The notes under the pieces: model-generated
Database searches by the model: none
What the model was told of the DNA's origin: nothing
The model's input: the letters and a program-made list of their open reading frames with translations, nothing else
Translations under genes and position numbers: made by a program
Part shown: piece by piece, positions 37,701 through 50,607 of the stretch
Numbering within the stretch: position 1 is the first letter of the stretch
Layout of the letters: each line of letters opens with the position of its first letter
Source of the DNA: Progne subis subis
Lineage: Eukaryota; Chordata; Aves; Passeriformes; Hirundinidae
Length of the DNA: 64,000 nt
Assembly (NCBI GenBank): GCA_022316685.1
Contig: JAKJHU010000537.1
Span: 206,725-270,724 of the forward strand
Direction of reading: 5' to 3'

Positions 37701-40700
37701 CCTCCATTTCCCTTCCAGTCCTTCCCAGCGAAGGGAGAACTTCATTCCTCTTCCAGCCCAAGGAGTTCTGCCGCTCTCAACCCCGCGCCGTTCTGGCACA
37801 AATCCCTCCTCAGATGTGGTCACACATATGGATTATATCCCATCTGTTTAAAGGTTTAAATGCCTAAAGCCTTCATGTTTGGATAATAGATGGATACGGT
37901 AGCTTTGTTATTGCGGAGTGAGAGGCTCGTTCTGCGCCGAGCTCGCCGGCTCTGCGGCTTCTGAGCTCTCTCCGTTATAATTGTGTGTAACCTTTCAATC
38001 AGAGCGTTTAACCCCTTGATTCATGATCTTAAGCCCCATTATTCGGATGATTTTGACTCTTAATATCTTAAGGGAGTCTTTCCAAAGCTCCTTCCATAGC
38101 ACAGGCTCAAGCATCTGCCTTCGCGATCTCCAGCTGGAATAACTTCCAGCACTGAGGAAAAAGAACTTTTCTTAATTCTTTTTTTAAGTACCTCTGGCTT
38201 TTTTTTTTTTTTTTTCAGTCCATTTTATCCCTGTTTATATTTATGCTTTCCTCTCTGTTAGTCTTTTTTTCCATTCTGTCCCTTCCCTAATTCCCCGCTC
38301 GTTTGTGTAGTGGTTCTGTCGTTGAATTTTCCCCTTGCAGACCAAGAGTTTGGATGAAGAGGGACGTGCCTGACGGAAAAGGAGCGGAATGCTCGGTCAG
38401 AGCACGACCTGGTGCTTCTGGATTTCTTGGTGGCACTCGCAGGGCTTGTAGGGATTTCATATCCCCCCTGGCTCATTCTGCACAGGCAGGAAATTTACAC
38501 TTACTGAGGGGAAAACGCTTAACTTGTGTCCTTGCTCTTTGTGTTTGGAGAGGGAAGGAGAAACCTCGCCTGCCAGCCCTGTCAGCCTGGTCCTTTCCTC
38601 ACTAAATCCACTTCAAACACTTGAGTTTGTTGGGGTTTTTTTTGTAAAGCCATTTGAAAGACTTAATGGACTGTGATTTTTGTCGTCGTGGAAGAGCTGT
38701 AGTGAGGCTGAGAGTGACACTTAATAGTCTGTCGAGAGAAGATGTATAAAAACCTAAAAACCCCCCATCTCTGGGCTTTTTGTTTTTTGTTTTTTTTTTT
38801 TCCTTAAGAGAACAGTGCTTTTGTTAGTCTGGGATTATTTCTGGCAGCGTCACAAGCCTCGCATTGGAGTGCTTCAGATTAATTTATATAAAAACACTTC
38901 CCTGGGTGTTTACATGAATGAACTGCTGCCTTTTCCTCGCTTTTCTCTCAGCCAGCAGCAGTATCTCCCTGGGAGGGTTGTGCTGAACCCCTCCTGGCTG
39001 GCTCAGCTCCCCGATTTCTGCCCTGTGGAGATGCCTGGCGGTGGGAAACGTGACCCTCTCTGGTTTCTTTCCCGTCAGCCATGTCCAAATCTGCCGTGAA
39101 GATCTCCTCGGACCTGCTGTCCAACCCGCTGTGTGAGCAGGAGCCCTCCTTCCTGGAGATGGTCACGGCCTTCGACACGGCCATGAAGAGGATGGACTCC
39201 TTCAACCAGGAGAAGGTGGAGTGGCTTTGGCTGGAAAATGGGAGAGCTGGGAGCGCTGTGGAATCCTGGAATGGTGGGAGTGTGGTGGAATGCGGGAATG
39301 GTTGGGGTTGGGAGGGATTTGAACCCAGCCCCTGCCCTGGGCACCGACACTTCCCACGGTCCCAGGCTGCTCCAAGCCGGCCTTGGACGTTTCCAGGGAT
39401 CCACAGCTTCTTCCGGCCCCTCTCCACCCTCACAGCCAGGAATTCCTTCCCCAAATCCCATCTGTCCCTGCTCTCTGGCAGTGGAAAACTGTTCCCTGTG
39501 TCCTGTCACTCCCTGCCTTGTCCAGAATCCTTCTGTCTCAGCCTCTTTCCCTTTTTATCACCATCCCCAAGGCTTTTCCCACGTGAATTTCTCAAATCTC
39601 AGTCTTCTGGCTGGGATTTCAGCTCCCATGGGAGAAATTCCCTCTCTTTTGGGTGAAGGACATGGTGGTTGTGCTCAGAATCCCTCCCCACCCCGTGGTG
39701 AGCTCCCTGCAAACCCATCCTGGTGCGAATGGGATTTTCCAACAACCCTGACGTGCAATCCTCCTTTTTATTTTTGCTTTCCACAGGTGAATCAGATCCA
39801 AAAGACAGGTCATAGAGCCTTTGAAAAAGTGAGTACCAACCATCATCTCGTGGGGTTTGTGCTCGTCCTGAGCTTTAGGGATGTGGATCCTGGGGAGAGG
39901 CTGGAAATCAGACATTCCACAGAGGGATAATCCCGCTCCTGCTGGCCACACTGCTTTTGGTGCCTTAATTAATCATAATTTTAACCTTTTTGGCCATTTG
40001 GATCCACTGCTGCCTTCACCTGTAGTGTAAAGAACTCCTGAGATATAAAATCATGGAGGATAAGGGCTGGGAGGGACCCCAAAGAGATGAATAATTCAGC
40101 TTTCTCTCTGTTTTTGTGTTGGTTTTTACCAACTCTTCGCTCCAGCAAAAGGAACAAAACCACCTGGAGATCATCCAGAGGGGGCTCAGAAACTGGCTGG
40201 TTGAGCAAAAGCTTCTTTCATTTGGAAATTTTCTCTAAATAAAAAAGGAGAAAGTGAAAGTTCCTGCATGTTTATAAACAATATTTCCATGCAAAGGAGG
40301 AGAAATCACAGAGCCTTTGTAGCCAGAGGGGTTGGAAATGAGGGGAAAACACCCAAATCCCACAGTTTTGTCCCATCTGGCCTGCAAAATTCCCACTTTT
40401 TCCAGGGTCACAGGCTGTACCCCCAAACCTTTCAGGATAACTCCAGTTTTCTCCCAAATATCCCCTTAAATCCCGAGATTCGCTGTTTTGTTACGGGAGC
40501 AGAGCCAGCGAGCAAAAAATAAAATGAAATTACTTTAATATGACAGTAAGTGTTGCAAATCGCTGAATAACAATTTCAGTTTAGGTTTGACACACAGAGG
40601 GGTTGTCGTGGTTTAGGGTTTTTTTGGGGTTTTTTTGGTTTTTTTTTTTCCCCCCTGAAGCTGTTGTTTCTGCCCAAATCTGAAAGGAAAATCTCATGGA

Positions 40701-43700
40701 TCACTTAACACCTGAGGTTACAGCATGTTCCTGTCTGGGGGATGTTTGGTGACTCAAGTTTTACCTTGGCCCTCTATCCACCACCAGAAATTCCCTGCTT
40801 ATTTAAGGGGGAAAAAAAAATAAGAAGAAAGAAAAAAAGGAAAAAAAAATCTCAGCCTTTTGCTGTGGAATTGTGTTGCTTATTATCTAGATTGTCCTCA
40901 TGAAAGATACATTAACTTTTTCTTCCAGCATTCTGTTAAAATTGGAAGAACTTGTGTTTCTGAGATATTCTGGTGGGGTTTTTTTTTTTTCTTTTTTTTT
41001 TTTGCCTTTTTTTTTCCACTCAGCTTGTGTTAGTTGGTGAAATGAAAGACAATCCCTTCCCCTGCAAACCTGTCCTTGGGTTTGAAATCCTGGGGTGGTG
41101 AATTCAGGACAAGAAAACCATTATTCCACTTGTTAGTGGGAGATGCTCCGAGCGCTGGAGCCACGGCCAAAACCTCTCTGGTTTTGGGAACGGGAGCCTG
41201 CTCCAAATCAAAGGGATTAAACCTTGACAGGGTGACCAGAACATTCCAATTTTGGGAGCAGGAACCTGCTCCAATTCAAAGGGATTAAACCTTGACAGGG
41301 TGACCAGGACATTCCCATTTGCCAAAACCTCTCCAGTTTTGGGAGCAGGAACCTGCTCCAATTCAAAGGGATTAAACCAGGCCAGGGTGACCAGGACATT
41401 CCCATGGCCAAAACCTCTCCAATTTTGGGACAAGGACAATGCTCCAATGGCGTGATCCTGTGCAGGATGACCAGGACCTTCCAATTTTGGGAGCAGGAAC
41501 CTGCTCTAAGTCAAAGGGATTAAACCTTGACAGGGTGACCAGGACATTCCAATTTTGGGAGCAGGAACCTGCTCTAAGTCAAAGGGATTAAACCTTGACA
41601 GGGTGACCAGGACATTCCCATGGCCAAAACCTCTCCAGTTTTGGGAGCAGGAACCTGCTCCAAATCAAAGAGATTAAACCATGCCACGGTGACCTGGACA
41701 TTCCCATGGCCAAAACTTCTCCAATTTTAGGCCAAGGACAATGCTCCAGTGGGGTGATCCTGTGCCAGGGTGACCAGGACATTCCCATTTTGGGAGCAGG
41801 AACCTGCTCCAAATCAAAGGGATTAAACCAGGCCAGGGTGACCAGGACATTCCAATTTTGGGAACAGGAACCTGCTCCAAATCAAAGGGATTGTACCAGG
41901 CCACGGTGACCAGGACATTCCCGTTGCCAAAACCTCTCCCAGTTTTAGGGAGAGCAGGAAGTGACAGAGGAAAAGGCTCCAGGGAAACCTCAGAGTACTA
42001 AAGGGGCTCCAGGAGAGCTGGAGAGGGACTGAGGACAAGGGCTGGAGGGACAGGACACAGGGAATGGATCCCACTGCCAGAGGGCAGGGCTGGGTGGGAG
42101 ATTGGGAAGGAATTCCTGGCTGGGAGGGTGGTGAGGGGCTGGGATGGAATTCCCTGAGGCTGCCCCAGTTCTGGAAGTTTCCAAGGCGAGTTTGGAGCAA
42201 CCTGGGGCAGTGGAAGGTGTGGAAGGGGATGGATCTGGATGATCCTTCAGATCCCTTCCCGCCCAGCCCATTCCATGTTTCTCTGGCTTGGGACACTCCG
42301 TTATCTGCCCAGTCCTCAGTTCAACCCCGGGGTGTTTACTCCGACCTCCTGGCTGCTTTCCAGCCTCAGCAATCCTCTCCAGCTTCCCAAATTTCCATCG
42401 GCCTAGAAAATGAGAGGTTTTTTTTCCCCTTTTCCTGCCCTTTGGCACCTGCTAAGCTTCACCCTGCGTGCCTTTAACCAGCTTACGTTCCGTGCTGGGG
42501 AAGCTTCATCCCCGCTCCCGAGAACAAAAATTCCTCTTCCCTTCTCTCCTCCTTCCCTTTGTAGGTGCATCCCTGGCCAGGAACATTTCTGAGGAGCCCA
42601 AGGGTCCATTTTGAGGCTAATGAGATGCAGGAGAGAAATGCAGAGCTTGCACCTCCCTCCCCTTGTCCTGCTGGCAGATAAACCCCAGCGCCGGTTCTGG
42701 CAGAAAAGTTCCAGATTAATGAAAGCTGCCTTGAGGAGCCTTTCTTATTTCTTATTTCCAGTTAGGTTTTGCTTCCCCTCGCTGAGGCAGCTCTCCCGAG
42801 CCTCTCCCAACTTTGCTCTGACCTAGAAAAAAAAAAAAAAAGCTTTAAAAAAAAAATTTTTTTTTTTTCCTTTTTTTGCTCCAACAGCTGCGCCGCATTA
42901 CATCTTCACTGGTGGTCTTTTATAGTTTATTAGCCAAAGAAACAGATAAGTATAATCCAGACAATTATCATTAGTGGCAATATATTGTAATCAGAGGCAC
43001 ATGGGCAGTAAAATCTCCATTCAGTTGTCCAGGGATTGGAGTTTCCAGGCAAATATTGGGGAATTTGTTAAACCACGTTGAAAAAAAGCAGTAGTAGATT
43101 GAGTGGAGGGGGGGGTGGAGGCTTTTATTGTTTCAATCCTTCTGCTTCTGGGCTCGTAGGGTTATTCACAATTTGGCTTTTTGAGCCCCAAGAACCCTTC
43201 GGCTGGGAATGACTCATTTATTTGCAGGCAAAGAGCAAAGCTCCTGTGAGAATATTGCATTTTTCAAGGGATGGGTTGGGCGAGGAGCTGGGCAGGAGGG
43301 ATGGGCTCCTCTTTGGGAGCTGCCTGTGGAATCTCACACCACAGCAGCGGATTTGGGGCAAAAGGGGACAAAAGCTGGTCTGGACTTTGCTCTCCCAGTT
43401 CTTCCCAGTCACGGCAGGGTCAGGGATTGGGGATGGAGTCTTTAACGTTCCATCTTGTGTGTCCGTATTTAAGGAAGGAAGCGGCTTAAAGGAGCCAGGT
43501 GGTTTGGAAATCCACGGGATTTAGGGCCTTTCACGTTGGGAGCCGATTTCCAGGGCCACAGGTCTCAATTTAACTGGCTCTGTCTGACCCTCTCAGGGTC
43601 CGGTCACCTTGGCTTGGTGCCGTTCACTTGCAGCATCCTGCTCACAGGATCCAGAGAGGTTTTGGCCACGGGAATGTCATGGTCACCTTGAATTGGTGCC

Positions 43701-46700
43701 GGTCCCTTGGAGCTCTTCCTGTTCCCAAAACTGGAGAGGTTCTGGTAACGGAAATGTCCTGGTCACCCTGTCATGGCACAATGCTTTTAACTTGGAGCAG
43801 GTCTCTGTTCCCAAAACTGGAGAGGTTTTGGTAATGGGAACATCCTGGTCACCCTGTCATGGTTTAATCCCTTTGACTTGGAGCAGGTTCCTGTTCCCAA
43901 AATTGGAGAGGTTTTGGCCATAGGAATGTCCTGGTCACCCTGGCACAGGATCACCCCACTGGAGCATTGTCCTTGTCCCAAAATTGGGGTATTGGGAATG
44001 CCACGGTCACCCTGCCATTGTACAGTCCCTTTGATTTCGGGGCATTGTCCTGCTCCCAAAACGGGAAAATCTGCCACGGGGGTGTCCTGGTCGCCCTGGC
44101 TTTGGCAGAGGGGTGACACAGAGGGTGCTGCCACCGAGGTGCCACCACGCAGGGCTGGGTGTCAGACCCGTGGGACATCCCAGAGCTGTCATCCAGGAGC
44201 AGCGAGGGATAAATTCCATCAGAGCCGGTCTGGATGTGTCACCAACATCTGCCGGCGACACAGTTGGGAGGGAGATCCCTCACTCCACCTCCCTCCTGCT
44301 ACCCCACCATTCCCGTGGTCCCTCCAGCTGCCAGGAAAAGGCAGCCAAAGCTGGCCGAGGACCGGAAGCAGGAAAAGCGGCTTTCACGTCCTTAACGAGC
44401 CCTTAATGAGGATTTGGAGCAGCCACATGGCCGCCTAATCCTCCCTGCAGCTTCCTCCTCTCCGTTCCTGCACCTTTTCCCTGCAGGAGGAAGGGTTTCG
44501 TTTCCCCCTTCCTGGTGGGTGGATGGGCCCCCACGGATGTGTGGGCACGAGCAGAGGAATGGCAGGAATGCCCCTGCACGCTCCGGCCTCTCCTGAGCCC
44601 TCCCGGTGCCTCTCCAAACGTCCCCTCACCTCATCCACTGTCGCTTTCTTTGGCGTCTGGTGCTTCCCAGCTCTGTCGTTCCTTTTTCTTCACCTGTCCG
44701 TCACCAGCTGTGGATCTTGTCCTCTTCCTCTTGGTTTCTTATCCAAGATCTCATCCCAGAAACAATGCCCTAGGGAAGAGCCACGGGTCCAGCTCACAGG
44801 CTGCCAGTGGGGGTCTTTGGGATGCTTGAAAACAAGGAGAATTAAAGGTTTTGCCATTTTTTTTTCCCTGTGCCAAAGCTCCAGCACTCCTTTCCCACTA
44901 AAAACAGGTGGCTGGAGGAAGCAGTGGGATGAGGATTTGGAGATGGAGAGGGTGAGAAGACAGAGAGGTGACAGAATGCTCCCCCTCCCCGAGCATCCCC
45001 ACATCCCCAGGGCTTCCCAGCTGAGAATTGGGAAGGAATTTCCAACTTCCAAGTGCCAGATTTGTCATCTGGGCTGAGTAACAGCCGGACCCGGCAGCAC
45101 CGGGAATTCCTGGGGCGCTTTGATCTCCCGTGGCAGCGTCTCTCCAAGCCCATCCTTGAATTACGGGGAGCTGAAGGGAGGCTGGCATGGAGACGAGGTG
45201 GGAACACGATTTGGAGTGCAGGGAACGGGGTGATTGAGATGTTTTTCCGAGGATAAGCTGTCATCCTGCGAGGGGTTCACCCGACAGATTCCCCCTCTTT
45301 CCCCCAGGGCCACGGGCGGAGTAATTTGTATTTTCTTTTCGTTATCCCTGCGTATCTCCCCTCACCTGCTCCTCTTAAGCCGCCTGGGCTGTAATCCCCT
45401 CTCAGCAGCCTTCCCTAAAAAGTGACAGGGAACAACAGCAGCTTATTGCTCAAGCTTCTTTCGTGGCAAGGGCTCTTAATACCCCATGTGCTGTTTTACC
45501 TTCACTTCGCCGCCAGTTCCCACCAAATTTTCCTTCCAGTCGGCTTTGATTTTCTTGTGTTTGCGTTAAAAAAAGGAATTCTTGAGTTACAGAGGGTGGT
45601 GGAGGGATTTGGGAGTGGTTTTGGCTCTCAGACCCCCTCATTCCCTAGGGAGGTGTTGGGATTATTGATAGTATTGGGTATTAGGATTATCTATTTTCGT
45701 GGTGAGTTGTGTCAAACCCTGGCGCAGTCCTGCCCAGGAGTCACCATCCCTGGAAGTGCTCGGAAAATGCGTGGATGTGGCGCTTTGTGGCTCAGTGGTG
45801 CCGGGTCGGTGGTTGGGCTCGGTTTTAAGGCTCTTTTCCCACCTTGCTGATTCCATGATTTGTTACGAACGCCCTCATCTGCTCCAGGGTTTTCCTCTGT
45901 GCAGTCTCACAGGGACAGGAATTGTTCCCTCGCTCCCAAGCGCGCTCAGTGGATGAGTGAAACACCCCGCGTTTGCTTGTGGGGTTTCCCTGCTCTTTCC
46001 CCGTGTCCCTGCTTCCCCGAAATTCTGCGTGGAGTTGTTCAGGCTCCATTTCCGAAGGGCTCTTGGGCTGCTGCTCCCCTCCCAGCTGATCCCGGTCCCT
46101 TTGCTGCCGGGAGAGGTTGGTGGTGCTTCTCCAAAGCCTTCGGAAAACTCTCCTGATCCCTGCAGGGGTGGTTTTGGAGGCCGTGGCTGCGTCTGTGGAT
46201 GGCAGGGGCTCTGCAGAGCCCTTGTGCCGGGAGCATCTGTCAATAACGTGCGTGAGATGGTTGTGGAGACACTGGGGCCACGTGTGGAGGCAGGAATTCC
46301 TCGGAATAACTTGGCGCCGGCGGGAGCTCGGCTCTCCCTCTGCCCCTGCACGGGTGTTTGGCAGCCCTGGCACTCGCCTTGGGATCGTGTTTCTGTCCAC
46401 ACTGGGAGAAAAACCTGGGCAGGATTTGAAACCCCCTTCTCCACGAATCCCCGGGGAATTCAGAGCCACTGGGAATTCAGCATTCCTGGATTCCTTCAGG
46501 AGCCAGGGGCAGCTTTGCCTCACTCCAGAGCAGTCCAAGGAACGTCCTTCCCTGCTTGGGCTGAGCTGAGCTGAGCTGATCCTGCGTGGAAATTAAACCA
46601 GGGAGAGTGTGGCTGGAGTGGGGAGAGCTCAGCGGGCACAGGGAGAGCTCCTTGGGTATGGGGAGAGATCCTTGGTGGGCACAGGGAGAGATCCTTGGGC

Positions 46701-49700
46701 ACAGGGAGAGCTCAGCGGGCACAGGGAGAGATCCTTGGGCACAGGGAGAGCTCAGCGGGCACAGGGAGAGCTCAGCTGAAATAAGGAGAGTTCAGTGGGC
46801 ACAGGGAGAGCTTGGTGGGCACAGGGAGAGCTCAGCTGGAATAAGGAGAGCTTGGTGGGCACAGGGAGAGCTCAGCTGGTACAGGGAGAGCTCGGTGGGC
46901 ACAGGGAAGGCTCCTTGGGCACAGGGAGAGCTCCCTGGGGCATTGGTGGTGTCCAGAGAAGCCACAAATGACCCAACCCTTTGCTGGTGCAGGACAACCT
47001 CACTGAGGGAACCTCTAACAGTGATAGGGTTGGTTTTGAGCTAATAAAGGGGAGATTTAAACAAGATGTCAGGAAGGAATTCTTCCCTGTGAGGATGGGG
47101 TGGCACAGGTTGCCCAGAGAAGCTGGAAAACATTTCCTGACCCCTGGAAGTGCCCAAGGCCAGCTCGGATGGGGCTTGGAACACCCTGGGCCGGTGGACG
47201 GTGTCCCTGCTCGTGCAGAGGGGTGGAACGGGGTGATCTGAGGTCCCTTCCCACCCAACCCAGCGTGGGATTCCATGATTCCCAGTGCCCAGGCTGGAAC
47301 TCAGGACGCTTGGAGCCGGGCACTGGGAAATGCAGCGTGTAATCTATGCATGAATAGTCCTTGTGAGACAGGAGCTGCTGTGCCTACACACTTCCAGCCT
47401 CTTCACATCCAGCCCCGTAGATATTTTTTTAAAGCTCTGCCGGAGCACAGCGTCCTTCCATTACAGGGCTGCGAAATTGCACCGAGTCGATACCGGGAAT
47501 AAAAAAAAAAAAAGGAGGAAAAAAAAAATTAAAAAAAAAAAAAAATCAAAATCTAGCCCTTTTTTTTTTTTTTTTCCCCCTTCTTTTCCTCCTTTTTTTT
47601 TTTTTTTTCAAAGCCCTAGATTTGAAGTTCAAAGTGAACGGAAACTGCGTCGCTGATGGTTTTGTGCGTAGGGTTGGGAAGTGCCAGGGAAAGGCCAGGA
47701 AAACACCTCCAGCAGCTGGGTGTGGGGTGCCAGCACGAGGCTCGGTGCTTTGGGAAGGGTTTCCCGAGATTTGCTGGATGTGGTGCACAGCAGGGAAGGG
47801 AGGATTTCCCAAGCCTCCAGCCTGGAATCTCCTCTGACATTCCCGTGCCTGGATTCCCACCCTGGAGGAGCAGCTCGGCTCATCCCCATGGTCTTGATTC
47901 CCTGCTTTAGGTGCGAGGTTTTGTGTCCTTCCCAAACCTCCCTAATCAGGGACAGAACATAAAATAGACCAGGAAAACCTCTGGGCTGATGGGATCCTCC
48001 TTCCCATCGTTAATAATTGGGAGAAATTCCTGCGGGAGCTGCGACCTCGAGCTGCTGGCACTGTGTGCGTGCCGCGCTGGGAAAGGGGCATCCCATAGTG
48101 AGGAGACCTGGCATAAAAACATCCCTGGGATGCTCCAGGCCGGGCTGGAGTGGGCTTGGAGCCTCCTGGGCCAGTGGAAGGTGTCCCTGCCCCAGCTGGA
48201 GAGTCCTAAAGGTCTTTCCAACCCAAACCATTCCCTGATTCCGTGACCCCAAACCGTTATCCCACAAAACTCCTCAACCCGGCCGCCCCTTCCCACCCCT
48301 GCGCTCCATCCCTATTTCCCTAACCCCTCTCCAGGAGGATTTTTGGGCTTTAAAATGAGAGATTTTAGCAGCCCAGGAGCTGGTGAGGCCGTGCCTGGAG
48401 CCTGCTGCATCCAGGCCGTGGCTCCCATTTAAATACAGTGGGATGGTGTGGGACAGTGTCCATAAAAAGCAATGTCAGGGCAGAGCATCTGATCCGCTCC
48501 GGGCAGCTGGAGCAGCTCCCTGATGACTTTTCCAGGTTGTTCCTCATTCCCTCAATCTGTTGCAACACAGAGAGGGCCAAAAAAAAAAAAATAAAATCAT
48601 GGGATGTATAATTATATTTATATTTATACGGATTTGTTCCGTGCCAGCCTCGGGGGATGTGCGGGGTCGAAGGATCGCATCCCCGGATCAGCCTGCTCGC
48701 CCTGGGACGCTCCACGCAAACGCTTGGATAGAAAATATTCCCTCTTCTCCCCGGCTCCTGGCGTTTGCCCTTTGCGAGCTGAGGCTCAGGGATGAAAGTT
48801 TTCCCTCAGCACCCACCCGGTCCAGCCCATCAGCACCCTCCGGAGCGAGCGGAAAATGGGATTTGAATAGGGCTGGAGTGGCTGGGAACACCCGTGGTTC
48901 CGCTTGAACCGTGGAGTGAGGTCACGTCCGAAGCTAATGACACTCGTCAAAGTGACATTTGCGTCTTGTCTTTTTGCTAATGGCCCCCCTCTAGTTTGAT
49001 TTCTGTTTCTATTTTCTTTTTTTTTTTTTTTCTTTTTCCATTTTAAGAGGTGGGAAAAGCTGTTTGCTCCCTCGTGGAAGTAAAATCCGTCGCCAGGCTG
49101 CTCAGACGAGTTTTTCACCACAAATCCTTCGCCTCAACCCCCCCAAAATCACGCTGGAATTCACGAATAATAAATTACTATCTCCAGAGGGAGCATCACC
49201 TATTTGATCCCGACCCATAGCACTGGTATCCCCTGGGATAATTCGATTTTCTGGAATTAAGAGACAGGAGCAACGTTCCAGTTCCTGCTTTTCCCTTTTC
49301 TGTTCGCATTCAAAAATATTCTCCATCAGATGTTCATGTTTCCTCGATTTGTAACACATTTTAATAATAGGAATCTTTCCCATCGCCTGGATAAATTGTT
49401 GGATGCTGCGAGTCCTTCTGGGGAGGGCTCCTCTTCAGCTGGGTTTGCCACCCAAAAAGAGCGAAAATTTGCTGAGAAAAAGACTAAAATTAATCAGAAA
49501 AAGCAAAAAAAAAAAAAACCAAACCAAAAAGCGCAAAAAATTAACCAAAGAAAGAGCAAAAAATTAACCCAAAAAAGCGCAGAAAATTAACCAAAAAGAG
49601 CAATAAATTAACAAAAAAAAAAAAAAGGCAAAAAACTAATGAAAAACTGCAAAAAATAACCTCCAAAAAGGAAAAAAAAAAAAAAAAAAGTGCCAAAAAA

Positions 49701-50576
49701 CCAATGCTGCCGTTAATATTTATTTCGCGCTCATTATTTATTTCTCCCTGACTTTTATTTCAACTTCTCTACCTCTTCTTCCCCTTTCCAACCAAGAACT
49801 GGGCGAAACACCTCAATTAATTAAGAATATTCGGAATCCTGGCACGGTTTGACTTGGGGGGGAAAAAAAAAATCTCCCCCGGTTTCACGGCAGGGAACTT
49901 TTCTCCAGAGTGCTCCACAATTCCACCCAAAATATCCCATCCCAAACCTTTCCCATCTTTTTTTTTTGTTGTTTTTCCCCAGGTTCAGCAGCGTTTTCCC
50001 GAGCCTGAACATGGCCGTGAAGCGCCGGGAGCAGACGCTCCAGGACTACAAACGCCTTCAATCCAAGGTGGAAAAATACGAGGAAAAGGAAAGAACCGGC
50101 CCCGTCCTGGCCAAGCTGCACCAGGTATTGAGCTGTCCCCAGAGCCGCGATCCCGGCAGCATTCCTGGGAAAACCCGGGAAAAGCTTTTTTTCCCCTCCT
50201 CTCCGGCATCCTTGCCGTGAGCAGAACGTGTTTTTTGGGGGGAAGGATGCCTTTTATCCGCGTAAAAATCGCGGGTTTTGGCATCACGGCGCTGGGTGAA
50301 GGGAAGGAGCCGCTTCTCGGAGAGAAAGCGGAATTTTTTCCAGGAGAAGACGGAATCGGAGCCCTGAGAGCTCTGGGGGAGCTCGGAGGCAGCGCAGAGG
50401 TCGAGGTTCCCCCCCGCCCTCGGCGTCTGAGCGAGCAGCTGGATGGGGAAGGGAAGAGATCAGAGCGTTTCCCAGCTTTATGTTTGCCACCTGTTCCCTC
50501 CGTTCCCCAAAAAAAAAAAAAAAAAAATCCGTCTTGGAAAATTGCAGTAATTGGTTAACAGGAAGTTTTGCCAGAT

Positions 50577-50607
<31 letters not shown>

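Larger units (their letters stand above)
35508..39078 (+). other. BIN3: BIN3 intron 4
   Basis: A 3.6-kb intron. It holds a CTC/CTT pyrimidine run (37484-37555), a unique AT-balanced block (37860-38150) and T runs near 38200 and 38785. No exon was recognised. Confidence 0.8.
39829..49982 (+). other. BIN3: BIN3 intron 6
   Basis: A 10.2-kb intron. It holds T/A homopolymers (40618-40650, 40979-41014), a dispersed-unit minisatellite (41160-41950) and its inverted counterpart (43640-44060), three CR1 pieces (41990, 46975, 48115), a unique block (42885-43080), a 20-bp array (46596-46945) and A-rich sequence near 49500-49690. The acceptor is gttgtttttccccag. Confidence 0.8.

Noticed and set aside
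40050..40095. Possible very short CR1 relic (aatcatggaggataagggct, gggagggacccc)
   Set aside because: Too short and diverged to call with confidence.
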